Part shown: piece after piece, positions 47,536 through 56,502 of the stretch | Layout: each line of letters begins with the position of its first letter | Numbering within the stretch: the stretch's first letter is position 1 | DNA from: Deltaproteobacteria bacterium SG8_13 | GTDB lineage: Bacteria; Desulfobacterota; Desulfobacteria; Desulfobacterales; SG8-13 | Reading direction: 5' to 3' | DNA: 56,502 nucleotides | Assembly: GCA_001303025.1 (NCBI GenBank) | Contig: LJNK01000019.1 | Span: forward strand, 1-56,502 | Position numbers and translations under genes: made by a program | The notes under the pieces: generated by a model | Databases searched by the model: none | Told to the model about the DNA's origin: nothing | The model's input: only the letters and a program-made list of their open reading frames with translations

Positions 47536-47940
47536 ATGAGCATTGAATTCAAGTGCGCAACATGCGGCGGTATCCGCAAAGGCATGCCGTCATTTCATTC
47601 CGACCGGCCGTTGCGGTATTACGAAGTACCGGAGAAGCAACGGAAAGAGCGCTGTGATTGCGGGCCCGACGAATGTGTAATCGATGGGAAATGGTTTTTT
47701 GTCCGTGGCTGTATCGAGACACCCGTCCTGGGAGAAGCGGAACCGTTTGTGTGGGGGCTGTGGGTGTCTGTAAGCGAAGAAAGCTTTAAAACGTGGAAAG
47801 CGTGTTTTGATCAAGAACAAAGATCCCGTACGGGACCCTTTTTCGGCTGGCTAAATGCTTTGCTAAAGCCGCATCCAGATACCAGGAACTTGAAAACCAA
47901 AGTGCACCTCCGGGATAATGGTCCCCGGCCCTATATTTAA
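47536..47940 (+). pseudogene. DUF2199 family protein, cut by an in-frame TAA
   Basis: The frame matches the DUF2199 family: FKCATCGGIRKGMP, CDCGPDECVIDGKWFFVRGCIE, FVWGLWVSVS, GPFFGWLNALL and LKTKVHLRDNGPRPYI. It stops at TAA (47938-47940) after 134 residues. Reading past that stop, the same frame continues with LEPTGHPLAVEQREGI, the family's C-terminal signature, to a second stop at 48034-48036. In the family the residue at the stop is Glu, so GAA to TAA is the simplest cause. Function of DUF2199 is unknown. The protein may be inactive, truncated but stable, or made by read-through. Confidence 0.75.
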
Positions 47941-48178
47941 CTTGAGCCAACCGGGCATCCTCTGGCAGTCGAACAACGGGAAGGCATATCCAAGGAGAGG
48001 GTCGCAGCGCTCTATTCTATGATGACCCATGGGTAATCCCCCCGGCAGCTGCAGGGGGTTGGGTAGGCAAAACGGCCTTGCCGGTGGAGGTAACCGATAT
48101 CTGGATGGCGTCCCACGGGCAGCATGGCAGGTCACACCGGTGCAAGCACCAGGGCACTGCGGGAGGGCAGGTAGAGAC

Positions 48179-50083
48179 TCAGCTGCGGGGATAGGTTATT
48201 TGGTTTCGGCGCGCTGAGGGAATGGTGGATCTGCTCCGCTTGGTTGCGGCCGTGGCCGCCGAATTCGACAGCGTCGCTGTCAAGGATCGTCTGGTAGTTT
48301 CCCGCCGGTGCATAAAATCGATAGTCGGTATACGACCGGGTTCATGCAGCAGGTGCGGGCCGGAGGCCGCCAGCAGATGGTGTTTGCGGGCCAGGGTGAT
48401 CATCTCCCGGTCGAAACGGGCCAACAGGTGATATTTCAGCCGGGGATCGTCTAGCAGGTGCCACTGCCGGCGGGCGTAATGGTAGGACCAGTTGTTGCCT
48501 TCCCGGGGAAAGTCGATCCATTCCGGATGACCGAACTCGTTGCCCATAAAATTCATATATCCGCTGCCTGCCGTTGCCAGGGTGATGAGCCGTATCATTT
48601 TGTGCAGGGCCATTCCCCGATTTACCTTCAGATGATCCGCTTCGATGTTCATGTGATCGTACATCTCTGCTCCGATCAACCGGAAGATCAGTGATTGGTC
48701 CCCCACCAGAGCCTGATCGTGGGATTCGGCATAGCTGATGGTCTTCTCCTCGCCGCGCCGGTTGGTAAGTTCATACCACAGATGGCCCATGGGCCAGTTT
48801 TCGTCCTTGGTGTCTTTCACCAGGCGGATCCAGTTGTCCGGCACGCCCATGGCAAACCGATAGTCGAATCCGATCCCGCCGTCGGAGGGTGCCGCCGCCA
48901 AGCCCGGCATCCCGCTGATGTCCTCGGCGATGGTGATCGCATCCGGCCGCAGCTCGTGGATCAGCCGATTGGCCAGGGCCAGATAGGTCAAGGCATCTTC
49001 GTCTACGTTATCGCCAAAGTAATCGTCATAGGATGTGAATGCCCTCTCCAACCCGTGGTCTAAGTAGAGCATGCTGGTGATGCCGTCGAAGCGAAATCCG
49101 TCGAAATGAAACTCGTCCATCCAGTAGCGGCAATTGGACAGCAAAAAGTGTAGCACCTGAATTTTGCCGTAATCAAAGCAGCGGGAATCCCAGGCGTGGT
49201 GCCGTCCGCGCGGTCCATCGTGGAAATACTGATACAGAGTCCCATCGAACCGGCTGATTCCTTCCACTTCGTTGGAGACGGCATGGGAGTGAATCAGGTC
49301 CATGACGACAGTCAGCCCTGCGCCGTGGGCGGCATCGACCAGTGCTTTCAGATCTTCCGGTGGGCCGAAGCGGGAGGACGGGGCGAAAAAGCTGGAAACC
49401 TGGTAGCCGAATGACCCGTAGTAGGGGTGCTCCGGGATGGCCATCAGCTGCAGGGTATTGTATCCGGCGGCCACCACGCGCGGCAGGACAGCGGAGATAA
49501 ACGCGTCAAACGAGCCGATTTTGGCATCTTCCTGGGCCATTCCGATGTGGGCTTCGTAAATGAGGGGAGGCTCGCCGGGGCGCCGGAATGACAGTGATTT
49601 CCACTGGTAATGGGTGTCCGGGCGCCAGACCTGGGCGTTGAATATCAGCGTCTGCGGATCCTGAACCACCCGACGGGCATAGGCGGGAATCCGGTCCCCG
49701 GATCCACCCGGCCAGTCGACTTTCAGGCGGTACAAATCGCCATGATGGAGTCGATCGACCGGCAGGCGCATTTCCCACACGCCGGTTTCATCTATCCGGT
49801 TCAGCGCGAATTCGGCCCGTTCCAGCCAGTCGGTCATGTCGCCGATCAGGTGGATAGCGGTGGCATTGGGGGCCCACTCTCGGAATACCCACTGACCGTC
49901 GCGAAAGTGAAGGCCGAAATATTCATGGCCGGAGGCAAATTCGGTCAGTGGCAACCCGTTGCCGGTCAGCCGCTGTTCGGCCGCGGTGACTTTCTGCAAC
50001 CGGCGGTTTATAATCTTTTCGTACGGCGCCAGATACGGATCCGACGCAAGTAGACGCTGGATGCGATGGGGGATCGAATTCAA
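48179..50083 (-). CDS. glgB: 1,4-alpha-glucan branching enzyme, 3' end frameshifted
   Basis: Makes alpha-1,6 branches in glycogen. The GH13 catalytic core is intact: FREWAPNATAIHLIGDM (N-terminal CBM48), YEAHIGMAQE, DLIHSHAVSN, the nucleophile region FDGFRFDGITSM, the acid ITIAEDISGM and ESHDQALVGD. The start is TTG 50083, overlapping the glgA stop with AAGGA just upstream. Near 48335-48343 the frame is lost: after GPHLLHE the translated tail is nonsense-like. Another frame continues TRSYTDYRFYAPAGNY and LDSDAVEFGGHGR, the normal C-terminus, to a stop at 48132-48134. A deletion of roughly 60 bases, not a multiple of three, fits. The C-terminal beta domain is affected. Confidence 0.85.
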   Translation of the reverse strand: MNSIPHRIQRLLASDPYLAPYEKIINRRLQKVTAAEQRLTGNGLPLTEFASGHEYFGLHFRDGQWVFREWAPNATAIHLIGDMTDWLERAEFALNRIDETGVWEMRLPVDRLHHGDLYRLKVDWPGGSGDRIPAYARRVVQDPQTLIFNAQVWRPDTHYQWKSLSFRRPGEPPLIYEAHIGMAQEDAKIGSFDAFISAVLPRVVAAGYNTLQLMAIPEHPYYGSFGYQVSSFFAPSSRFGPPEDLKALVDAAHGAGLTVVMDLIHSHAVSNEVEGISRFDGTLYQYFHDGPRGRHHAWDSRCFDYGKIQVLHFLLSNCRYWMDEFHFDGFRFDGITSMLYLDHGLERAFTSYDDYFGDNVDEDALTYLALANRLIHELRPDAITIAEDISGMPGLAAAPSDGGIGFDYRFAMGVPDNWIRLVKDTKDENWPMGHLWYELTNRRGEEKTISYAESHDQALVGDQSLIFRLIGAEMYDHMNIEADHLKVNRGMALHKMIRLITLATAGSGYMNFMGNEFGHPEWIDFPREGNNWSYHYARRQWHLLDDPRLKYHLLARFDREMITLARKHHLLAASGPHLLHEPGRIPTIDFMHRRETTRRSLTATLSNSAATAATKRSRSTIPSARRNQITYPRS

Positions 50084-51693
50084 TCCGAATCCTTCTTTTT
50101 CTTCGATGCACGCCGGGACGACGGGGGCCGAGCGGTGGGCGCCGGGGCGTCTTCCGGACATTCGACTTCCGCAACCGGGTCGACAACCAGACGCCTCTGA
50201 AGCATTTTTTCATACAGTTCGATGTAACGCCGGGCCGTTTCGGCATGGGTAAACCTGGCGGCGCTTTCTTCCATTATCCGCTTGATTTGCCGGGCTTTGA
50301 TTTCCGGAGGCAGATGGTAGAAATTCATTGCCTGCTGAATTGCCCAGAAAAGCCCGCCGGCATCGAAGATGTCGAACAGGAAACCGTTTCCGGTATTCTT
50401 TTCAACGTCCAGATGAACAATGGTATCGTGAATGCCGCCCGTGTTGTGGGCCACTGGAAGAGATCCGTAAATCGGCGCGATCATCTGCGGCAACCCGCAG
50501 GGTTCGAACAATGATGGCATCAGGATAAAATCCGATGCCGCATAGGCCAGATGTTCCAATTGCTCGCTGAAGTTACAAATGGCCACCCGTTTTTGATATT
50601 GATGCTGATGGACGATATCGTGAAAGACGCGCTGGTACTCCCCGTCTGCCACAAACACCACCTGCAGGTTGTCCTCCCAGAAGACGGAAATCAGGCTGTA
50701 AAAAATTTCAGCCAGCAACTGACACCCTTTTTGTACCGGGTCCAGACGGGAGGGCCAGAAAAAGATCGGTGCCCTGTGGTCTTCCAGCAGCCCAAGGTTT
50801 CGCTGCAAAAACCGCTTGTTTTCCTTTTTTCCCTCTGTGTGGCTGGCAGGATCGAAATTGACTTTCAGGTCGTGGTCGATTTGCGGGTGGAAGGAAGGGT
50901 CCGGGGCGTTTGTAATGCCGGTGGCACATCCGGCGTGATACTTGTTTATGATTTCCTGGCGCAGGGAATGATCGATGAAGTCATGGCGACCCTCGACAAT
51001 TTCGGTCAGAAAATTGGGGCTGACGGTATTGATGAAGTGGGCGGCAAAAACCCCGCTGGTGAGAAAATCTACCGGATCGGTCTCCCGGACGGATTCGTAA
51101 TGAGTAGCCATGTGCGCATAAAACAGGTGTTGCCAATAGGGGGCCGCATCGATCCCCCGGTCTTCGATCTGGGCAAGGGTCGCTTTTACCGTGTGGATGT
51201 TGTGGATGGTGAACAGGCAGGGTATGCCCATTTGCCGGGCCATGGCAGGTATAAGGCCGGTCATCCAGTCGTTGCAGTGAATCAGGTCCGGTTCGACCAT
51301 CGGCACGATGTGGTTCATCACTTCCCGCTGGAACGCCAGCGACAGCTTCAGGTTATTTTCACCATAGCTGGTATAGACCCGGTTGAGGTAGAAAAAGGCG
51401 CGATCTTCGGCCAGGTGAACGCGGTCATCGGGCATTTTGCGCTGGATGCGCCGCAGCTCCTTTTTCAGAAACGGCGCCACGCGATCACTGAAGATCGTTC
51501 GATAGTCGGGTATGGCCACATGGACATCGGCGCCCTGATCGAAAAGTGCATTGATCAACGCCGCCGACACATCCGCCAGGCCGCCGGCCTTAGCGGTGAA
51601 ATAGGCGGCCAGGCTGCCCATGCGATCCGGCAGATAGGTCACCTCAGGCGTTACGATCAAGACTCGTGGGTTTCCTGGAGCTGCGCACTCCAT
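50080..51693 (-). CDS. glgA: Glycogen/starch synthase (GT5)
   Basis: Transfers glucose from an NDP-glucose donor to the growing glucan. The 537-residue protein has the GT5 N-terminal sugar-nucleotide motif KAGGLADVSAAL (residues 35-46), HCNDWMTGLIP, TIHNIH, and the C-terminal donor-site region FILMPSLFEPCGLPQMIAPIYGSLPVAHNTGGIHDT. The tail is Pro- and Lys-rich. The ATG at 51693 has a GGAGGCGATTGG leader. The stop overlaps the glgB TTG by two bases. The C-terminal residues are unlike E. coli GlgA and may be lineage-specific. glgC, which makes ADP-glucose, is not in the window. Confidence 0.93.
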   Translation of the reverse strand: MECAAPGNPRVLIVTPEVTYLPDRMGSLAAYFTAKAGGLADVSAALINALFDQGADVHVAIPDYRTIFSDRVAPFLKKELRRIQRKMPDDRVHLAEDRAFFYLNRVYTSYGENNLKLSLAFQREVMNHIVPMVEPDLIHCNDWMTGLIPAMARQMGIPCLFTIHNIHTVKATLAQIEDRGIDAAPYWQHLFYAHMATHYESVRETDPVDFLTSGVFAAHFINTVSPNFLTEIVEGRHDFIDHSLRQEIINKYHAGCATGITNAPDPSFHPQIDHDLKVNFDPASHTEGKKENKRFLQRNLGLLEDHRAPIFFWPSRLDPVQKGCQLLAEIFYSLISVFWEDNLQVVFVADGEYQRVFHDIVHQHQYQKRVAICNFSEQLEHLAYAASDFILMPSLFEPCGLPQMIAPIYGSLPVAHNTGGIHDTIVHLDVEKNTGNGFLFDIFDAGGLFWAIQQAMNFYHLPPEIKARQIKRIMEESAARFTHAETARRYIELYEKMLQRRLVVDPVAEVECPEDAPAPTARPPSSRRASKKKKDSD

Positions 51694-51723
51694 CCAATCG
51701 CCTCCTTTTCGCCGTGTCCCGTT

Positions 51724-54270
51724 TTATACGGACCACCTGAGAAATCCGGGAGTGAACTTCAGGTGGTCGTCCCCCCGGGGCGTAGCGCGGGCCGTAAAGC
51801 CGAAGCGCCCGGAACTTTCACACGTGATGTCACAGCCATAAAGATAGGTGCCGTTGCCGTGGTCATTTTCCACCGACATCACCTCAGTGTGGCTTTCTTT
51901 CAGGGTGTCGATCGTTTTGAAGTGACCGTAATAGAGCTCGATATCCACCTCGTCCGGACGAAGCTCCCCGAGGTGCACCTGAGCGGTTATGTGAAAGGTG
52001 TTGCCCACGCGGAACGGTCCATCCGAATTTCGGGTCGGCGCATCGATGCGGATCTGTTCCCAAAGTTTTTTCAGGCGCTTGCGCTGTTTGTTCTGCTGAC
52101 GGGCCTGCTCGGCACGGTTTTTCAGCAGCTGGTGGTATTGCCGCGCCGCCTTCACGTAAAATTGAGATTCGTATTGTTTTACCATGCCGTGGGCGCAGAA
52201 CTGCTGCATGGCCATTTTCATGGAGGCTTTCATCATGGCGATCCAGCGGTCCGGGGCGTCCCCGTTGCGGCGTTCGTAAAAGCAGGGAAGAACGTCGTTT
52301 TCCAGGATATTGTAGAGCGCCTGGCTTTCTACGGCATCCTGATAGTTGGGATCATCGTAGTCTTCACCGTTTCCAATTCGCCATCCCCGGTCCTCGGCAT
52401 ATCCCTCGCACCACCATCCATCCATGATGCTGATGTTGAGAACGCCGTTGGCGGCGGCCTTCATTCCGGAAGTTCCGCAGGCCTCGAACGGGCGGCGGGG
52501 TGTGTTAAGCCAGATGTCTGCCCCTTGAATCAGGTGACGGGCAACGTTGATTTCGTAATCTTCGAGAAATACCAGTCGATGTTGAACGGCCGGATTGCGC
52601 GAAAACTCGACCAATTTTTGAATCAGCGCTTTTCCCTCGTTGTCCTTGGGGTGCGCTTTGCCTGCAAAAATCAACTGCACCGGCCGGGTCTCGGATGTCA
52701 GCAACGCCTCCAGGCGGGCAGGATCCTGCAGCAATAGGTTGGCGCGCTTGTAGGTGGCGAAACGCCGGGCAAAACCGATGGTCAGCACTTCCTGGTCCAA
52801 CACCGATTCCGCTTCTTCCATGACCGCTTTCGGGGCATTGCGCCGTCCGTATTGCTTGACCAGCTGGCCGCGGCTGAAACGAATCAACCGCGAGCGCGCC
52901 ATCTCGTGAGCCCGCCACAGCTCTTCGTCGTAGATGTCATCGATGCGGCCGCTGCAATCGGCAGACCAGCACATGTGCCAATCCGGTCCCAGGTAGCGCT
53001 CGAACAGCAGGGCATTTTCGATGGATATATAGGAGGGGATATGCACCCCGTTGGTGATGTGGGTGATGGGCACCTCCTCATCCGGACAATTGGGCCAGAC
53101 ATGGGACCACATTCGTCGGGCTACCGATCCGTGCAGCTTGCTTACCCCGTTGCAATACTCGGCCATGTGGATGGCAAGGATGAACATCGAAACCGGGCTG
53201 TCCGATCCGGCGCCGGGAGGCTGCCCCCAGGAAAGAATTTCATCGATCGTGACACCGAATGTTTCCGTGTAAGGGGTCAGATACGGAGTTACCATGTCAG
53301 CCGGAAACTCGTCGTGGCCGGCGGCTACCGGGGTGTGGGTGGTGAAAACCGTCGATCGTGGTATGATTTCAAATGCGGTCTGCAGGTCGAGCTTGTGAAC
53401 GGCCATGGTCTGGGCCAGCCGCTCCAGGCCGGCAAAGGCGCAGTGACCTTCATTCATGTGGCAGACACTGGGCTCTATTCCCATGGCCGACAGGGCCCGC
53501 ATTCCCCCGATGCCGAGCAGAATTTCCTGGGCCAGCCGCAGTTTTGGTTCTCCGGCGTACAGACGGGAGGTAATTTCGCGCACCTCGGAAGGGTTATCCG
53601 GAATATTGGTGTCGAGCAGGTAAAGGGGTACGCGACCGACATGCAACTTCCACACCAAGGCATGCATGGGTCCTTGCGGCCCGGGAACAGATATTTGAAG
53701 CAGATTGCCTGCGGCATCTTTGGCCCTTTTGATCGGCAGGTGGTAAAGGTCAGATTCCGGGTATTCTTCCTGCTGCCAGCCGGAAGGATCCAGAAACTGG
53801 TGGAAATACCCCCGATGGTACAGAAGGCCGACGGCCACCAGGGGAATGGCTGTGTCGGAAGCGGCCTTGAGATGGTCGCCCGAGAGCATGCCGAGGCCAC
53901 CGGCAAAAATCGGCAGGCTCTCGTGCAGGCCGAATTCCATTGAAAAATAGGCAATGACGTCTTTCGGGCCGTAGGGTGATTCGACCGGTTCGGCCGGGCC
54001 GTCGAAATGGGCGGTAAACTTGTTTTTGACACGCTCCAGATGTGCCAGGTAACTGTCGTCGGTCGCCAGGCTTATCAGGCGGTCCTTGTTCAGCAGTGTC
54101 GAGAAAAGGATCGGATTGTGTCCGGACACTTCCCATAGTCGGGGCTCGATCCTTCGAAACAGTTCGATGGCGTCCAGGTTCCAGCTCCACCACAGATTTT
54201 GAGACAATGTTTCAAGGAAAGTAAGTGGTTCGGGTGTATTGGGAAACACCTGATAGGTCTGCAAACGCAT
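51724..54270 (-). CDS. glgP: Alpha-glucan phosphorylase (GT35, short-form)
   Basis: Phosphorolyses alpha-1,4-glucans to glucose-1-phosphate. The 848-residue protein belongs to the TIGR02094 type: an N-terminal domain (LSQNLWWSWNLDAIELFRRIEP, FSMEFGLHESLPIFAGGLGMLSGDHLKAASD), HMNEGHCAF, THTPVAAGHDEF, and the PLP lysine in EACGTSGMKAAANGVLNIS. The extra C-terminal region (about 730-848, with NTFHITAQVHLGELRPDEVDIELYYG) is characteristic. It acts together with the debranching enzyme encoded 72 bases upstream. Confidence 0.93.
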   Translation of the reverse strand: MRLQTYQVFPNTPEPLTFLETLSQNLWWSWNLDAIELFRRIEPRLWEVSGHNPILFSTLLNKDRLISLATDDSYLAHLERVKNKFTAHFDGPAEPVESPYGPKDVIAYFSMEFGLHESLPIFAGGLGMLSGDHLKAASDTAIPLVAVGLLYHRGYFHQFLDPSGWQQEEYPESDLYHLPIKRAKDAAGNLLQISVPGPQGPMHALVWKLHVGRVPLYLLDTNIPDNPSEVREITSRLYAGEPKLRLAQEILLGIGGMRALSAMGIEPSVCHMNEGHCAFAGLERLAQTMAVHKLDLQTAFEIIPRSTVFTTHTPVAAGHDEFPADMVTPYLTPYTETFGVTIDEILSWGQPPGAGSDSPVSMFILAIHMAEYCNGVSKLHGSVARRMWSHVWPNCPDEEVPITHITNGVHIPSYISIENALLFERYLGPDWHMCWSADCSGRIDDIYDEELWRAHEMARSRLIRFSRGQLVKQYGRRNAPKAVMEEAESVLDQEVLTIGFARRFATYKRANLLLQDPARLEALLTSETRPVQLIFAGKAHPKDNEGKALIQKLVEFSRNPAVQHRLVFLEDYEINVARHLIQGADIWLNTPRRPFEACGTSGMKAAANGVLNISIMDGWWCEGYAEDRGWRIGNGEDYDDPNYQDAVESQALYNILENDVLPCFYERRNGDAPDRWIAMMKASMKMAMQQFCAHGMVKQYESQFYVKAARQYHQLLKNRAEQARQQNKQRKRLKKLWEQIRIDAPTRNSDGPFRVGNTFHITAQVHLGELRPDEVDIELYYGHFKTIDTLKESHTEVMSVENDHGNGTYLYGCDITCESSGRFGFTARATPRGDDHLKFTPGFLRWSV

Positions 54271-54342
54271 AATAGGGTAGTTTCCTTTCGCGATATATTT
54301 CTATCCGGCCGGGGCCGGTTGCACTTTTTGGCAGATCCGATG

Positions 54343-56502
54343 TCAGTGATCCAGTATGTTCCAGACTCTCAGCAACTCACTGGCCCCCCACGCCTGGGCG
54401 TCGCACCCGCGGGGTCGATGGGGAGCATCGCCGTCGAGAATTTCAGGCAGATGGCCGAGGCACCCGCGGTTTATCAATTCCAGCATACTGCCTAGCAGCG
54501 CCAGAGCAGTCGGTTTCCCCGATTCGCCGTGAACCTGAAACCAGGCTTCGCAATAGGACGGCAGCATCCAGCTCCAGGCGGTACCGTTATGATACGCCGG
54601 CTTGCGCCGGGTGTCTTCATCACCGGCATAGGTACCCCAATAGGGCCGCTTCGGGTCGTTCAGCAGCCGGCCTGCATGCACAACGGCCAGTGGATAGTCA
54701 ACCGGACGGTCGGCCAGACTGCGAATGGCGCCGGGAACCAGCAGCTGTTCACAAGCCTCCAGTATGCTTCGGCCGATTTGCCTGTCTGTCACAGCTTCCA
54801 GGGTGATGGCAAAAAGCTGGTTGGGGCGCAGGGCATCATCCGGTCGAGCTCTGTGGGCGGGTGTCCCCGGAGATCCGTGCAGACAATCCGCAAAATAGCC
54901 ATTTTCTCCGAGAAAGTAAAGCTTTCCCATAGAATATCGGACCTGTTCGGCCAGCCGATTCCAACGGCGTTTACCCACTGATGGATCCGACTCAGCGAGA
55001 AAGCGGAGGGCGGCATACCACAGCGCCTGAATTTCAACCGGATAGCCTTCCCGCGGTGTGCCGGCCGGGTGGTTGGTGTCCATCCACGTGAAATGGGCTG
55101 GACTGAAAAGCAGGGCGGATTCGACATCCATGCGAACGCCGTTCGGCGCGCCGGCCACTAGTGACTCGGCCATGCTGTGTACCACTTCACCGATAGTTCG
55201 GCTACCACAGGAAGCGTTCAGGAAATCGGTGTTGCCCTCGGCCCGAATAAGGTCCCGACAGGCAATAAAAAACCACAAAGGGGCGTCGGAAGTGTTGCGA
55301 TTTCCAACATCGTTGCCACGGATCATGTTGGGTATGGTGCCGGACTGCTCAAACCTTCCGAATTGGATCAAGATCTGACGGGCGTCATCGGATCGACCGG
55401 CAGCGATCAATCCCCTTGTGAAGATCAGCGAATCCCGGCCCCAGTCCAAAAACCAGGGATATCCGGCGATCACCGATTTGTGGTCGCCACGCCGCACCAC
55501 GTAATGCGCCAGGGCGGCTTTCAGGGCTTCCAGCGGCCTGGCCGGAGGAAAGGATTTCCTGCGGTCGGGTTCTCCCCACTCAACTGCCGATGATTCATCG
55601 GAGCCGGCGGGCTTATCCCCCGCCTCGACCGTGGCGGTTATTACGGTCTCCCGGCCGCCTTCCAGATCGACCGAAAGATAACCGGGGCTGAACAAATCCG
55701 AATCCGGATCCAATCCCCGTTCGGCCTCCAGGGGGCGATGAACCATGTAGTACCATTCCGGCTCCGGCGTAAAACGGCCTCGGGTTGCCACTACCCGAAG
55801 CCGGCGGTCACGATGTGGTGAAAACACAAAACCGTTGGAGACCGAGCGGATAGCACCCGGCCACTGCTTTTCCGGGCCGAGGAAGGCTTTGGTGGTTTCG
55901 TGGAAGATACGATCTTCGATGTCGGGCCTTACAATCAGTTGAACCGGAAAGCGGTCGGCGAGCAGGCTTCGATCTTCATCTGCCGGATACCTGAAACAAT
56001 GCATCCGGACCTGGTTGGAAGCAACGGACATTTCCAATTGCATCGACAGGCGAACCGATTGACCCTGTCCGGTCGGAATCCGGTAATGCCAGCACCCCCG
56101 GCCGAATCCGTCGGTGGTAAAAGAATTCAGGCAATCGATGTTGATTTCCTGGGAATATCCCTGAAACACCAGCCAGGCCCGACAGCGCGTGAGCAGGATA
56201 CGGCGGTCTTCGGGATGCCCCGGGTTGAGGTTCGCCGCCAGCAGGGCATCGTAGCGGCTGGTCAACTGTCCCGGTATGACAGCGGCTCGCATCATGGCGC
56301 CCCGCCCGTTGGTGCCGAGCAGCAGCAGTGACCGATCCGTGATTTCGCTCTTACGGAACGTCCGGCGTACCGTCAGATGGTTCGCCGCGGCCAGAAAGAG
56401 CAGCGGCGCATCCGCATGCCGTGTTTTTTCCGGTGCGAAGATCCGAATTTGTAAGGTGGCTTTTCGCCGGTTGGAATGGTCGGGTTGCGGAGAAAACAGG
56501 AC
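54343..56502 (-). CDS. Glycogen debranching enzyme (amylo-alpha-1,6-glucosidase), 5' end beyond window
   Basis: Cleaves alpha-1,6 branches left by phosphorylase. The frame is open to the window edge (720 codons), so the true start lies outside. The first section has a weak version of the N-terminal GDE pattern (TNGRGAMMRAAV, SRYDALLAANLNPG). The C-terminal GH133-like domain is clear: GYPWFLDWGRDSLIFTRGL with the catalytic Asp, NTSDAPLWFF, MDTNHPAGTPREGYPVEIQALWYAAL, and YHNGTAWSWMLPSYCEAW. An ATG at 56295 is not the start because the frame and pattern continue past it. It is the first gene of the glycogen operon in view. Confidence 0.9.
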   Translation of the reverse strand, partial: VLFSPQPDHSNRRKATLQIRIFAPEKTRHADAPLLFLAAANHLTVRRTFRKSEITDRSLLLLGTNGRGAMMRAAVIPGQLTSRYDALLAANLNPGHPEDRRILLTRCRAWLVFQGYSQEINIDCLNSFTTDGFGRGCWHYRIPTGQGQSVRLSMQLEMSVASNQVRMHCFRYPADEDRSLLADRFPVQLIVRPDIEDRIFHETTKAFLGPEKQWPGAIRSVSNGFVFSPHRDRRLRVVATRGRFTPEPEWYYMVHRPLEAERGLDPDSDLFSPGYLSVDLEGGRETVITATVEAGDKPAGSDESSAVEWGEPDRRKSFPPARPLEALKAALAHYVVRRGDHKSVIAGYPWFLDWGRDSLIFTRGLIAAGRSDDARQILIQFGRFEQSGTIPNMIRGNDVGNRNTSDAPLWFFIACRDLIRAEGNTDFLNASCGSRTIGEVVHSMAESLVAGAPNGVRMDVESALLFSPAHFTWMDTNHPAGTPREGYPVEIQALWYAALRFLAESDPSVGKRRWNRLAEQVRYSMGKLYFLGENGYFADCLHGSPGTPAHRARPDDALRPNQLFAITLEAVTDRQIGRSILEACEQLLVPGAIRSLADRPVDYPLAVVHAGRLLNDPKRPYWGTYAGDEDTRRKPAYHNGTAWSWMLPSYCEAWFQVHGESGKPTALALLGSMLELINRGCLGHLPEILDGDAPHRPRGCDAQAWGASELLRVWNILDH

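Noticed and set aside
50551-52737. Open frame of 728 codons on the plus strand opposite glgA/glgP
   Set aside because: It overlaps two well-supported genes on the other strand, crosses their junction and shows no domain.
52852-53943. Open frame of 363 codons on the plus strand opposite glgP
   Set aside because: Antisense shadow of the phosphorylase with no motif or ribosome binding site.

Overview
The window looks like a chromosomal segment of an anaerobic, selenocysteine-using bacterium, most likely a sulfate-reducing Desulfobacterota (Desulfobacteraceae-like). This is inferred from a Tat-exported Sec-containing formate dehydrogenase of the Desulfovibrio FdhAB type, a second probable selenoprotein, an Na+-pumping decarboxylase beta subunit, CcsA-type cytochrome c assembly beside siroheme/heme genes, and a PHP-UvrD fusion. 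No 16S rRNA or other species marker is present, so the assignment is tentative.

Layout. 1-5191: periplasmic formate dehydrogenase fdhA (UGA/Sec) and fdhB, then a strong terminator and fdhE. 5365-9059: extracytoplasmic thiol-redox block with dsbD on + facing a minus-strand operon of a Sec-containing redoxin, a peroxiredoxin and a TlpA-like thioredoxin. 9315-14537: PilZ protein, clpB, DHH phosphoesterase, metallo-beta-lactamase-fold hydrolase. 14702-17660: siroheme synthase domain protein, ccsA-like gene, hemA. 17729-20283: fabD and an oversized KAS III-like enzyme. 20284-21103: about 820 bp with almost no recognisable coding content. 21104-23112: OadG-like and OadB-like Na+ pump subunits and an ABM-fold protein.

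23334-33887 (minus): the origin-associated rpmH-rnpA-yidD-yidC-jag-mnmE cluster followed by a YkgJ-type gene, with a perfect 16-bp parS site just after mnmE; upstream of it lie RNase E/G and a radical SAM protein. 33948-36700 (+): HtrA protease and asnS. 36749-42592 (minus): a split rdgC-like pair, dnaN, gyrB, and an archaeal-type thyA; the dnaN upstream region is AT-rich with DnaA-box-like sites, so the window may contain or lie next to oriC, although dnaA itself is not here. 42711-46891 (+): PHP-UvrD fusion helicase and a lytic transglycosylase.

46892-48400: a damaged accessory patch. It has one small gene whose best-supported start is ATT, a DUF2199 gene cut by an in-frame TAA, and the frameshifted 3' end of glgB. 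48132-56502 (minus): glycogen operon of debranching enzyme (5' end outside the window), glgP, glgA and glgB. The branching enzyme appears to have lost a short internal segment, which puts its real C-terminus out of frame.

Standout observations are the U-P-Y-C redoxin with its SECIS-like hairpin, the exact parS site and candidate origin, the glgB and DUF2199 lesions, the split RdgC, and the long KAS III-like protein.
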